This document shows positions 53,604-64,000 of a stretch of 64,000 nucleotides of DNA, in pieces. Made by a program: the position numbers and the translations under genes. The notes below the pieces were generated by a model. The model ran no database searches. It saw only the letters and a list, made by a program, of their open reading frames with translations, and was not told the DNA's origin. Source of the stretch: Tomocerus qinae (Eukaryota > Arthropoda > Collembola > Entomobryomorpha > Tomoceridae); the NCBI GenBank assembly GCA_020055645.1, contig CM034546.1, positions 89,032,001 through 89,096,000 on the forward strand. The letters are read 5' to 3'. How positions within the stretch are numbered: position 1 is the stretch's first letter; each line of letters starts with the position of its first letter.

Positions 53604-53817
53604 GCAGATGACCATTTCCCTATGCTTTACTGCAGGTGGCCACTTTTCGTATACCAGCCTGCAGGTGGCCACAATTTTTATCTTCACTTGCAGATGGCCA
53701 CAATTCTTTATCTTCACATGCAGGTGGCCACATTTCGTATATTCTCTTGCAGATGGCCACATTTTGCACCTCAACCAGCAGATGGCCACTTTTGTATCTC
53801 TACCTGCAGATGGCCAC
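53604..53817. repeat. 29-bp minisatellite, eight copies
   Basis: GCAGRTGGCCAC (first copy GCAGATGACCAT) recurs at 53604, 53632, 53661, 53690, 53720, 53749, 53778 and 53806. The steps are 28-30 bases. The ~17 bases between cores are A+T-rich and variable. Several frames stay open through it because the unit lacks stops, which creates spurious Trp-Pro-rich peptides. Confidence 0.9.
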
Positions 53818-54932
53818 ATTTTGGAAACACAGGGTTGTTCGACAGAATGAAGAATAAAAGGCGGCGGGATGAGAGAATCACGACATAGTAACAACGGATA
53901 CATGACTACCACACAGAATACAAAGTAGCACCACCGATCCATGAGAAATAAAATTCGTCGAGACGTCGATGAAAAGACAAACAGATCATGGCAGAAGACA
54001 CACAAACTTGGAAATTCGAATAAAGCGTAACATTTTGATAAGATATTTGAATTCTAATTTTATCGCTATTTTCCATGACGTACAGAGCGACTTCAGGAAC
54101 AACGATATCATCAAAACCCAACCAAGGATGACTTAAAAACAGCATTCTCCGACGACTAAGCAACCATTGGGACAACTCTGATTTCAAGATCAGACCACGA
54201 CTTCACTAAGCGATTGCAGCGGCATTATTTCGTTTACTGGATACAGTTCAACAATACTGGACTAACAGAGGATGCAGGATATTTTTGGTTCTTCCACACC
54301 ATGTAATCATTCCTACTCGACATCCAACTTATCCTTAAACTCAACTACGACTCTCCAAAACTTCGTCAACTCTCAGCGACCAAGTAAGCTAATATTCGCA
54401 AATAATTTTCGCGTTAGACAGTGCACACTTCATTCTTCAATACTAACCAGTGAAAGAAACAATTTAGAACTAAATCCAAAAGTTCTAACATTAAGAAAAG
54501 AAGTGATGAGACAATTACCCAAAGTGGACTAATTTCGTTTAATAGCATATTAGTTCAATCATATAGTAAGATTTAATTAGTTAATGTTATAATAATACTA
54601 TTCCTATAATATATAAGGATTTAATTGGATATATAATTATGAAATGGCTTGAAATTATAAGTATATGAGTATGACTGTACATGAATATTTAATGATGAAA
54701 TAATTCGAAATGTTATATAATATCAAATGTATGAAATTAACAGATTCAGTTTTCGATATTATTATTTTAATTATTTAATGGGATAAGAAGTGCAATTAGA
54801 ATGTTACTATAAATAATCTAAAAATAATTTGATTTTTGTCAGAATGAAAACAATTGTTATGAAGGTATGTTAAATGATTATGTAATGATGTTCAAATTTT
54901 TAATTCTTGTCAAAAAGATTGCGACGGGAGGT

Positions 54933-55335
54933 TGTAAGGAGTGTCCTACACACACGTTCGTCCACCCCTTACCAGCCATTCCGCACCCCAAATACACCAC
55001 ATTTACCTAACCAATTCCATTCCCTTCTATCCAAATGACCCGAACCTTTATAAGTCCTGACACCAGAACATAACTCCAGTTCCCTCAGACTCGCGACACG
55101 ATTCACTCCTTTTTCCTAAATACTCTATTTCCCAACTACCATTCAGTCTAATACTCAATAAAGTCGTACAGTCCACTAAACCTACTCTGACTTGTACACT
55201 CTAACCTTTATTCACCGAATCGGCATATCCATCTCTCACCTCATCTCTTCATCTCGTCATATCCTGTAGCTTGGATCCCGAACCTAGCAGGTTTGCTCTC
55301 CCTTTGTCCTAACATGGGGAGCCAAACCCTTTACA
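54933..55335 (+). repeat. 3' LTR
   Basis: It matches the 5' LTR in length and almost in sequence. It is preceded by the purine tract GACGGGAGG and followed by the target duplication AACT. Confidence 0.9.
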
Positions 55336-55339
55336 AACT

Positions 55340-58300
55340 TTTGTAAGAAATCCTCCCTAAGTAGCCCCGCTACATTGAAATTGGCGACTTCATTTTGGCA
55401 AAATCTTTATTACAACACGAAACTCTACTAAAAATTGATTTTACTCTAACGCAGTAGATTACTGTGTACCAAGACGAGGTTTAATTTATGATTTGCATGA
55501 AATGATCACTCCGAGTCTGCTGTTAATGTTAATCATCCGCATTTTGCCAAAATATTATTTGTCAAAATTTAGTCACTTTGCAAAGTTCTGCATTTAATGA
55601 CCATGCACTTGCAGCCAAATGAAAAAGATTATCTCTTTCTTACTGAAAAACTTTCTCCTTAATACTTTCAGCAAAAACTAAGGGCTGTTGGCTGCTGAAT
55701 CTCAAACTCTCATGTACACACACGACTATTCTGAGTAAACCTAAACCTTGGCAAATTATTTCCGTGTCGCAGGAGGCTATAAAAACCTTCAATAAAATCA
55801 CTACGAAGCGAAGATTCTTGTAAACTTTAGTATACTGATACAATCCTCTGCACAATGAGTGCATAATACCACTGATAAAGTATTACATGCATATATGATA
55901 AACCCATGTTTTAAAATTAATGAAGACCTTTTGATTCTAATCAACATCGAAAGTGTAAGTTTCGTCTTTTTTGGAGTTGAAAATAACTACTCAAGTACCT
56001 AACAAATTGTCTTTCGATTGAAATAAACGACTCCTCCGTACTCGAGATATAAAGACCAAAGTATAGAAGTATGTACAACCTAGAAAGTGATGCCAGGGTA
56101 TTTATAGGTATAGGTACTAGCGAGAGTGACATAAAAGTAGTCCCTAGTCTCTGGAAAGCACGAGTCAGATTTTCGTAATTATATGAGTTTATAGAAGCCG
56201 CGGGGTAGATGCAGATTGCAGACAAGTACTGGCGGTTTCTCTCCATATATCCTAATGGTTAAAGTTTCATGTAAAATGTTGTAAAGGAAACCACAGATTG
56301 AATTTGCCATCACCACAGATGCCTACTGTGCACTATAAGCATGTAGTCCAGTATCGAAAGTGGTGAAAGTTGGCTTTTACTTTTTCTGCATATGTAACAC
56401 ACGTAGACGTACATGATTGTCTATTTTGTGCTTTAGCATTGAAAAACTCCTTCGATCGAGTCAGTTGCAGTGAGTTTCATCTTTTTTTCTCGACTATGCA
56501 TTTTGATGTCTTCCGACATGTATCCCCTACATATACTTCTGTAGAACCGAACAATAAATGGTGTACAACATGTGTCGTTGGATTCTATACCGAAGCAGGT
56601 TCATCCTTTCACGTTCAATAAAAAGTTAAAACCTTTTCTGGAATTTATTGACACTAGACTCCGAAATTCAGTTGGACCTTGGACCTCAACTCCAGAAACA
56701 AAGAAATGTCTGCTTGCACTAAAATGTGTTAAGTCTTATTGTTAGCTTTGAAACTAGGGAAAGGCACAAAAGTGCTAACACAAACGTTATCTTTACACAT
56801 TATGTGATAGACTAGAGAGAATATTGGACTAGCTTCAGCACTTTTTACTTACACACTCCATTTAATGTCTTGCTTCAGAAAATTCCTTCACTCCTACAAA
56901 CTACGACGCAAAATCTTGAATGGAAACAGATGCACTCGTAGTAACTTCATTTTCATACCGCTGAAAGATGGAGAAAACTATTTGGGATCTATCTGCCTGT
57001 GTACACACGATGTACACCTCAGTACGTTCGCAACATAAAAATATCCTTTTAACTCATTTATTTACGTTCTTTCTTTCAGATAACAACCTATATGTAAGAA
57101 CCATGATGTAAACAGGTTTCTCCTGCTTTTGGTAGCCTCTTGGATAAAAATGTATCAGCTGAGTTTGTGGTGAAATCTTTGGCAAAAAACTTTCGCCGAG
57201 AAAGATATCAGGAAAGTAAAGTGTTTTTGGGTTGAATGCCTTGCCCACAGAAAAACAGTAGGAAATGATTTGCAGCTTACGTCTAAGAAACTCAATTGAG
57301 ACATTAATTGCAGCCTGCTATGCCACGGAGTTCTTCTACTTCTTACTCGGAACCCAGGACTATAAAAAAGCAGCATTTGAGTGCTCGTGTTATGCATGGA
57401 GGGGCGAAGACTTTCACTCGACCTAGTCAGTGTATCTTCCACCTTGATTCGCTTATTCTAAGGAGCTGAGTGCTTAGTCACGAAAATACGGTAGAGAGCA
57501 ACAGCAATATCCGATTAATAAGAGTACATTGCATCCCACTTTCACCGCTTGATAAATGAGTCGAAATCTTGAGTGAATTAATCGAATAGAATAACTTAGC
57601 TCCACATTCAATTTGGGGGATTTCGAATGGTTTTGGTTTTCCTTTGGCTTGGCTTCCCAATTGGCAGTCGAGCTAAGAAGTTTACCACAAGAAATGACTC
57701 CTACCTAGCAAATGGAGATTCAAAGTCGCAAAAGTCTTATGAAATGCGTAACAAATTAAGTTCCGAGGAATAACCAACTACATACATTAAGCACTCGCTC
57801 CTTCCCTTAATGTTTAAATCATTGATATAAACTTTCTACATACTTAACTTTTCCCATACATTAACTTTCTTAGGCCTAAACACATCTTTCACTTTCAAAC
57901 CAAAATTCTTAACTTTCTCTATAGTAGAACTTCTTGCGCACAATGAACACTATTGTTTTAAATTTGCAGGATTATCAGTTTATGTTCACTATATACATTA
58001 TAATATTATATAGCTCCATAATGTTATATAGCTCCATAATATTGCCTAATTAACTTTGAATTAAATAAATAAAGGAAGCGTTTCTGTATTTCACTATTGA
58101 CATTTCTTACTTATATTCAGGAGAGTAATAATTTATTTACATTTATTTAGCTTTTTAAATAAGAATTGGAAAAGTTAACTCCGTCAGTGAAATAGACAAT
58201 ATTATTAGCTGTATATGCCAGATAAAACCAAAATGACAGGGCAGTCTGAAATTGCATTTCTAATTGATTATCCCTAATGTGTGATAAAATAAAAACTGTC

Positions 58301-60580
58301 ATGGAAGTGTACATGGCGTGCTATATGGCCAAAATGTTTAGCCTGTGTATGTTCAAAGTAGGATTATTATAGGTACGTAGTTACCTTATGAAAATGTTTA
58401 CGTGATTTATGAGCTCTGACGATGACAGAATTATCTTCCTCTTTTCTTCTCGTTTCCTTTTTTCATGATTCAGTCTTGTGCATTAGTATTCTGCACTTTG
58501 AGCTCTAATATTTGTAGTGATACTATGCTTAAGAGTACTCTAGTCGGCTGGAGAGCGGATATGTGCTTGACATTGGCAGAAACTCTGTGCCAATTTTTAC
58601 GTTATACCAAAGACTTATCGACCAAAGTGGGCCGTGTAAGTAATTCAGACTTATATCCGTGGAAAAGTTTCCCAATTGTTGTTCTTGGAGCGAAGCACTT
58701 GTAAATGTTTATTTGTGGTTACACTATTCAGTTCACTAACATCCATCCATAAACATCATATGATATTGCGTATTTGTTTGTTCTACACTACGTCGTGCAT
58801 TCAACAATACGCTAGATGCTTACTCAGATGGAATGTATCGGTGATATAAAAAGACCTGCAATATTTCAAAATTAGGAGTATAGTTTGTAGTGCAAACTTT
58901 TCGCGATGTAGGGTAAGCAACGCGCTGACTTCTAAGCTGGTTACATACGTCACGATTGCATTGCGTTGATAAGAAATGCTGACTGAGGTGAATTGAGACT
59001 GTGCCTTTATAGAGCAGGGAAATGGACACACTTCCTCTTTGGTGATGCCTCAAGCAAAGGATTTTAAGGAGCACAAAATGCGTGGATATTCTGACTAGAA
59101 ATCAACTCAATTTACCGTAAGGTCAAGCCAGTTTTAATGAAACTTTCTGGAATTTTTATTGCCTATATCTCACAATTTTGTGAAAAACAAGGTATTACTT
59201 AGTAACTTAAGTAGTATATACAAATAAATGACATATGAATAAAGTTGTAGTAGTCATAATCGAAGAGTAATTTAGGTGATAATGCTTTTAGCGTTCCAAT
59301 TGACGAATCAAAATAAATAGTTATTAGTTTAAAAGCAACTCATTCTGCATCAATTTTTGTACACTTCTAAGTGAAATTAGGTTTGCGCAGAGGAGATTCA
59401 TTTCCTTATGAAGATAATTCCAGTATGTAAGTTTAAACTATACAAAGTCTCACATGAGATAATTGTCTGCGTCTTCTACATCTCAGAATAAAGTTAACTG
59501 TTATTTTTGTCATTGATTCAACTAATTTTAGAAATGCAGAGATAATAGGACGCAATGTAATTGCGTAGATGGTATAAAACAAGATAAATGCAGAAATGGG
59601 GAAAGCAATTAGGAGGAATGCTCGATCTTGTTCCATCTCCATTCACCATCAGCCATCAACAAGGTTTATATTGAAGTAAATGAGCTTTCATTTTGTCAGA
59701 AATGATAGTCATCTGCATAGTCAACGATTTCTCATCTTTCACGTAATATTTTCCACTTTATTGCTCCATTTGACTCCATCCGCCTCCTCGATCTCTGTTT
59801 CTTCTCATTTCCTTTCTTTGATTTCCCTTCTCTCTTCAACTTTCGTCTGCATTTAATCAAATGCTCTGGTAAATGTCCCTATCTTCCTTTTAGAAACAGT
59901 TAAAGTGTTGCTGCAGTGTCTTCTCTGTATCTTTACAGTAATTTGATTTTCAGGACGAAGGAACGAACTGTTAATGTTTAAATACTGTTCATTCATTATA
60001 TGTCAGTGTGCAGCAGTAGCCAAATACATCGTGGGTGGGTGAGCAGCTCATTTTCATATCTCATATCTAACTTCCTTAACATATGCTTGCAATATTAAGA
60101 AACTACAACACGTCTCTATGTAGGCAGAGGAAATTGAGTTCCATTTTTTATTGCACCATTTTCCATTGAGTGAGTCAGCCAGTCGACTTGTTGATGGATA
60201 GAAATTCGTTTGCACAATAGTTTTTCTTCGGAATATTTAACTTAATTTTCTACTCCACCATTTATGGCAACAGAAGAGAACCTGAAATACTATAATTACT
60301 CACGACCTCGACCTATATTGTTTGACCAGATTGAGATAATGTGAGAGAGCAAAAGTTCATCTCATCCACTAATTCTCATATCAGTTCTTCGGGAAAGGGC
60401 TTATGAAATTGTAATTATAACACAGAAAGTTGAATTGATACTTGCAAGCTTAAAAGTATTATGTGTGAAACTGGAATAGGATCTATATTGATATAACATT
60501 CCACAGCCTAAAGCCTTTCACGCATATAACTCGCTTCCTACAGCAAGCTTCTTGCTTTTTCCATCGTGCGTTTTCTCCGC
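55340..60580. other. Intergenic DNA, no supported gene
   Basis: A+T-rich sequence with chance frames only. A short direct duplication (TTATATAGCTCCATAAT, twice) is at about 58006-58041. AGTCGACT at 60181-60188 may be an outlying relative of the palindromes to the right. Confidence 0.5.
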
Positions 60581-60929
60581 TAACTGTCGCTGTGTGATCC
60601 CACTTAAAAAACTGCGTGATTGCATAAAATTTAAGTTTGCGCCAGAAAGAAGCAGCAGAAAGCTAGATAGTAGCTGCACACTGCGTCTACGAATAGGTGG
60701 GATCACCCAACGCGGCAAGCTGCTACCGAAATTATTGTGTCGACACAGCTGTTCTAGTTTTTGATCATTCCATCCATTGCCGTCCAACTCAATATAGTTC
60801 TCCGGCTTTAAAGAGCCATTAAATATTAAGTAATTCTGATTTTAATTACAATAGACGCGCACATCGGCCGCTTTTTGTAGGTAAACAGCAAGCTGGTCAT
60901 CGGTAGAGTATTCTGAGGAGGGTAATAAA

Positions 60930-62116
60930 ATGGGTAAGTAAATAATTATTTGAGTCGACTCAATCAGCTATGATACCGAATCATTATATCCCTAATTAAT
61001 ATTTACAGCATCGAGTCAATGTGGAAACTGTGGAAGTCAAGACGGCCATTTCCGATCCAATTGCCCAAAACCTAAAAAATTATTCATTGGAACATTGGCA
61101 CGCAGCAAAGAAACAATTCCGACGGGAGCATCCGGACGAAGTGAGAAAATTACGTGAAAGAAAAGAAGAAAACAGAAAGTGGCAAGAGGAGGGAAAGACT
61201 ATACCCGTAAGAAAATCTATTTACATACAAAATAATCATAAATATATATATATATATATAATAAAAAAGTATATTAAGTTCTGCTGTGTCGACACAAAGA
61301 TATACAAATTGAATTATATATTTATTATTTCAGTTCTCCTTATTGAATGCAGCTACATGCAACATGTTGCAAACCTTGTACGATCTTTCACAAGATTTGG
61401 ACATTTTGGGTCGTCCCATAGAGTGGGAGGCAGTCAACAACGAACTGGACTCGCTTTTGCCTCTAATCCGAGAAATTGTTAACAATGGGAAAGGGGTATA
61501 TATTTCAACAAGGTGATTATTATTGAATTTAGCAATAATGGTTGTTCAAAATGTTTTTTTGTTGTTCATGCAGTTTTTGTTTCAAAATCGCATCAAGGAT
61601 ATAGTTGATGGAGACATTTTTGTCTCCAGACTTAATGATCTGCAGGAAAGCAGAGACGAACTTGTGCAGCAAGTAAAGTCTTTCGTCAATGGAAAACTGG
61701 GCAATTTGGCGCGTATGCATGCAAGGTAATTTTGCAGTTATGTGGGTCGACCCTTAACGTTGGTATAATTAAAGTCTAATGATGTTATTGTCCTTGTAAA
61801 TATAGGAGAGATCCCGTAAGCTTCCTTCGCTATGTTTACGAGAACTACCCCCCAAAATGCAAATTCACATTCGATGCTGAGCAGCTCAATGGGTCGTCCC
61901 TAAAAAAATATTTATTGAAATCTTTGTTGCACTATCATCCTGACAAACAAGCCAATTGCCAAGCAGACTGGAAGTGCATATGTGAGACATTACTATATGC
62001 ATATAATATATTATGGTCAAATTAATTAATAATTCATTTAACAAATATTGCTTTTTTGATTTGTAGGCGAAGCAATCACAAGGTGCCTTACGGATGCATT
62101 TTCTCGATTTCAATAG
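60930..62116 (+). CDS. Zinc-knuckle / J-domain-like protein, Harbinger companion gene
   Basis: Six exons with GT-AG borders: 60930-60933 (only ATGG), 61009-61206, 61334-61495, 61574-61725, 61806-61981, 62067-62116. From the start codon, exon 2 first reads a zinc-knuckle-like CGNCGSQDGHFRSNCPKPKK (C-x2-C-x5-H-x4-C, one residue longer than the usual CCHC spacing). The rest of the gene reads in another frame, one extra base apart at an A6 run (61074-61079). Without that base the length would be 246 residues. The second part has a charged helix (EVRKLRERKEEN), a middle region, then LLKSLLHYHPDKQ and ICEAITRCLTDAFSRF. The HPD tripeptide and flanking helices resemble a shortened J-domain, the part that stimulates Hsp70. 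AATAAA lies at 62234-62239. Its role in transposition is inference. Confidence 0.7.
61242..61262. repeat. TA microsatellite
   Basis: About ten TA units lie in the second intron of the zinc-knuckle/J-domain-like gene. Confidence 0.85.
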
Positions 62117-62583
62117 GGTCGACCCTCTTTAGCTCGCCCGAGGAAGCGTTTACTGATATCCGATAAAATTGATTAATTTGTGTTTAATATATTTATCATT
62201 AGTAAATGTATATGAAGTATAATTTCTATGCAAAATAAACTACAAGCCTATAAATGGACATGGATCTGATATTTGCCTTGTTTATCATATACATAATATT
62301 ATCATTAATAGTATCATCAGATAAAACCTAGATGAAATATTTTATACTATCCGCCACAAATTTATAGCAAAAATCATTTTTACTTTTTTGCCTATACCAG
62401 ATGAAAAGAAAAGCAAATAGAGTCTCTGCAACCTTTTGACCGGGATTGAAGTTAATAATCACAAGATAACTGGTTCAATATGGTAATGTATTTTTTGTTG
62501 AACAAGTATTTTTGAAACATAATTGACATTACAGAGTAGGTCGACCTAATAATAATTATTACGTAGTTACAGGTTAGTGATAA
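62117..62583. other. Spacer between the two transposon genes
   Basis: It holds the poly(A) signal of the first gene, a palindrome at 62538, and a possible tiny first exon of the nuclease gene (ATG at 62480-62482 directly before a GTAATG donor). Confidence 0.45.
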
Positions 62584-64000
62584 AAAGAGAAAATTTTAAA
62601 GTTGCTTTTGCTGAAACGCTCAACTACGAAAAACATAAAGCGCAAATACTGGGTCCATCCAATTTTCCAAAATCGAAGTGTTGATGGCGAACACATCAAG
62701 CTGGACGAAATGCTTAAAAAGTACCCGGACCGCTTTGCAGCTTATACCCGGATGTCACCAAACACATTTATGAAGCTGCTGTCTCTAGTAGGGTCGTCCC
62801 TAATGAAGAAAGATTCTAACTGGAGAAAAGCTGTACCGGTTCGAATTAGGCTTTACGTTATTTTGAGGTAATTCATTTCTAAGTTCATTTGTTCATTTTA
62901 AAATTATTGTATACGAATTTCTATTATTTGTAGGTATCTGGCAACCGGTGACAGCTTCAGGTCTATTTCAACCAGCTTTAGCTTGGGCTACACAACCGTT
63001 TGGGAAATTGTTCACGAAGGCCTTCCAGTCATTTGGAAAAAGCTAAAGGATCTCTACGTGAAAGTAATAATCAAATAAAAAATAAGGTCGACCTTATAAT
63101 AATTTTGAATGTTTATTTTAGTTCCCTTCGACAGAGGAATGGGGGAAAATCGTGGATGGATTCTACGATAAGTGGAACTTCCTAATTGTCTTGGGTCTAT
63201 CGATGGTAAACATGTAGTAATGGAAGCTCCCCCCAATTCCGGATCACTGTATTTTAACTACAAAGGAACTTTTTAGTATTGTTCTGCTTGCCACGTGTGA
63301 TGCGGACTACAACTTTACATCAATAGACGTAGGAGGTTACGGCAAACAAAGTGACGGAGGAATTTTCTCAGGGTCGACCCTAGGACAGAGATTAGCTGCA
63401 GGAACTTTAAATACTTGCGGACCCCGATATCTTCCTTTAACCACAACGTCTATGCCATGTTGTTTTATCGGTGATGAAGCGTTTCCTTTATCTACAAGGT
63501 TGATGCGTCCTTACCTGAGGAGGGTTAAATACTCCGAAGCGAGTATTTAATTATCGTCTTTCCAGAGCAAGACGATGCATTGAAAATGCTTTTGGCATTC
63601 TAGCATCACGTTGGCGAATCTTTCGGAGACCGATCGCCGCAGAGCCAAAGCAAGTTGAAAACATTGTCTTAGGTAAGCTATACAATTTGAGTCGACTCTC
63701 GAATTTTGGAAGGGAATGTAATCTTACTTTATCTTTATAGCTTGTGTTGCGTTACACAATTTCCTGAAGAAGGAAGAAATGAAGCATGGACCTGCTGAAC
63801 GGTTTTACAATCCTGTTGGGTACGGAGACGACTCCATGAAGCAAATGGTGAATGGAGAAATGAACACCCTCCTTCTGGACTTATTGATGCTAGGCCTATA
63901 TCGGTTGCAGCGCAGGAAAGGGCTTCAAGAAAATGAGGGAGGATTTGATGAATTATTTTATGGATGTGGGTGCAGTGGATTGGCAACTGTCTAAAATAAA
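62584..64000 (+). pseudogene. PIF/Harbinger DDE transposase (HARBI1-like), decayed
   Basis: The product is a Harbinger nuclease that would cut and rejoin transposon ends. Exons: about 62602-62867, 62934-63063, 63122-63672, 63741 onward. Family blocks in order: [35 protein letters not shown] (first Asp); DADYNFTSIDVGGYGKQSDG (second Asp); FIGDEAFPL; RLSRARRCIENAFGILASRW (Glu); CVALHNFL; and a C-terminal YFMDVGAVDWQ. All catalytic positions are present. The frame is broken by five single-base changes: one missing near 63182, one extra in the T run at 63270-63274, one extra near 63521, one missing near 63844 and one missing near 63931. I saw no nonsense substitution. No ATG opens the first exon, so a short upstream exon is likely. 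No stop appears before the window ends. Confidence 0.88.

Larger units (their letters stand above)
50324..55335 (+). mobile_element. LTR retrotransposon, non-autonomous, possibly BEL/Pao-like
   Basis: Two direct 403-bp LTRs (50324-50726 and 54933-55335) start TGTAAGGAGTG and end CCCTTTACA. They are almost identical, so the insertion is recent. AACT flanks both sides (50320-50323 and 55336-55339). Two bases after the 5' LTR is a tRNA primer-binding site, TGGTGCCGAAACCCGGG. A purine-rich GACGGGAGG precedes the 3' LTR. The ~4.2-kb interior shows no recognisable gag or pol. It carries two tandem-repeat blocks instead, so it looks like a structurally whole but gene-less element mobilised by proteins from elsewhere. 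The BEL/Pao placement rests only on the primer-site type and is tentative. Confidence 0.9.
60737..63698. repeat. Dispersed GTCGAC-centred palindromes (12 sites)
   Basis: Perfect palindromes of at least 10 bp lie at 60737, 60952, 61286, 61744, 62116, 62538, 63085, 63371 and 63689 (start of the 10-mer). Types are GTGTCGACAC, GAGTCGACTC, GGGTCGACCC and AGGTCGACCT. Several extend to 12-14 bp, and the one at 63085 to 16 bp. Near-palindromes GGGTCGTCCC lie at 61408, 61891 and 62791, all in exons. Spacing is 122-422 bases. Sites occur in introns, spacers and exons alike. Elsewhere I count five GTCGAC hexamers, none in a 10-bp palindrome. Confidence 0.88.
60590..64000 (+). mobile_element. Two-gene PIF/Harbinger transposon, right end beyond window
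   Basis: It carries a Harbinger DDE nuclease gene, a zinc-knuckle/J-domain-like companion gene and a body-wide set of GTCGAC-centred palindromes. The palindromes span both genes (60737-63698), and both genes carry single-base frame breaks; these are my reasons for treating them as one unit. The left boundary is not established. A short imperfect inverted pair near 60590-60602 and 60697-60710 (core GTGATCCCAC and its complement) may be terminal or subterminal. The right terminus is outside the window, so the inverted ends and the expected 3-bp target duplication cannot be checked here. Confidence 0.6.

Noticed and set aside
53604-53817. CRISPR array
   Set aside because: The period is 29 bases in total, the gaps are A+T-rich drifted filler, and it lies in a eukaryotic LTR element.
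53538-53888. Several overlapping Trp-Pro-rich open frames
   Set aside because: They are by-products of the stop-free 29-bp tandem repeat; three frames are open at once.
61021-61482. Open frame of 153 codons starting at GTG
   Set aside because: It starts without ATG and runs through a good splice donor into an intron; only 61021-61206 is part of the exon.

Overview
The window is A+T-rich eukaryotic DNA. Spliceosomal introns are short (about 55-135 bases), intergenic tracts are very long, and there are many small DNA transposons. CDC45 and an arylalkylamine N-acetyltransferase-like gene show it is an animal. The mobile-element mix (Helitron, hAT, Tc1/mariner-type and PIF/Harbinger elements, plus a possibly BEL/Pao-like LTR element) suggests an invertebrate, most likely an arthropod. 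The species cannot be told from this sequence.

Layout: 1-5.05 kb shows no gene. 5.06-8.0 kb is a DNA transposon with long inverted ends and smaller nested elements. A 256-bp non-autonomous Helitron lies at 12.7 kb, and an equal-length sister copy lies in the opposite orientation at 25.6-25.8 kb. CDC45 (11 exons, minus strand) fills 16.6-19.1 kb, with a TA-flanked MITE about 180 bases upstream of its start codon. A roughly 100-nt hairpin and a 131-bp tandem repeat, itself broken by a hAT-type MITE, lie at 20.4-21.3 kb. A two-exon GNAT acetyltransferase gene is at 29.8-30.6 kb. A small TA-flanked element is at 35.7 kb and an almost perfect 1.1-kb foldback element at 44.1-45.2 kb. A 5.0-kb LTR element without recognisable genes, with near-identical LTRs and two minisatellites, is at 50.3-55.3 kb.

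The right end (about 60.7-64.0 kb, cut by the window edge) is the most unusual part. A six-exon gene encodes an N-terminal zinc-knuckle-like motif and a C-terminal J-domain-like HPD motif. It is followed by a PIF/Harbinger DDE nuclease gene. Both carry single-base frame breaks. Twelve 10-16 bp sites, nine of them perfect palindromes around GTCGAC and three of the form GGGTCGTCCC, are scattered through exons, introns and spacers of both genes. GTCGAC is rare in the other 60 kb and is never in a 10-bp palindrome there. I read this as one two-gene Harbinger element carrying a body-wide set of palindromic sites, for which I know no precedent.

All coordinates and counts were made by eye. Family names rest on motif recognition, not on a search.
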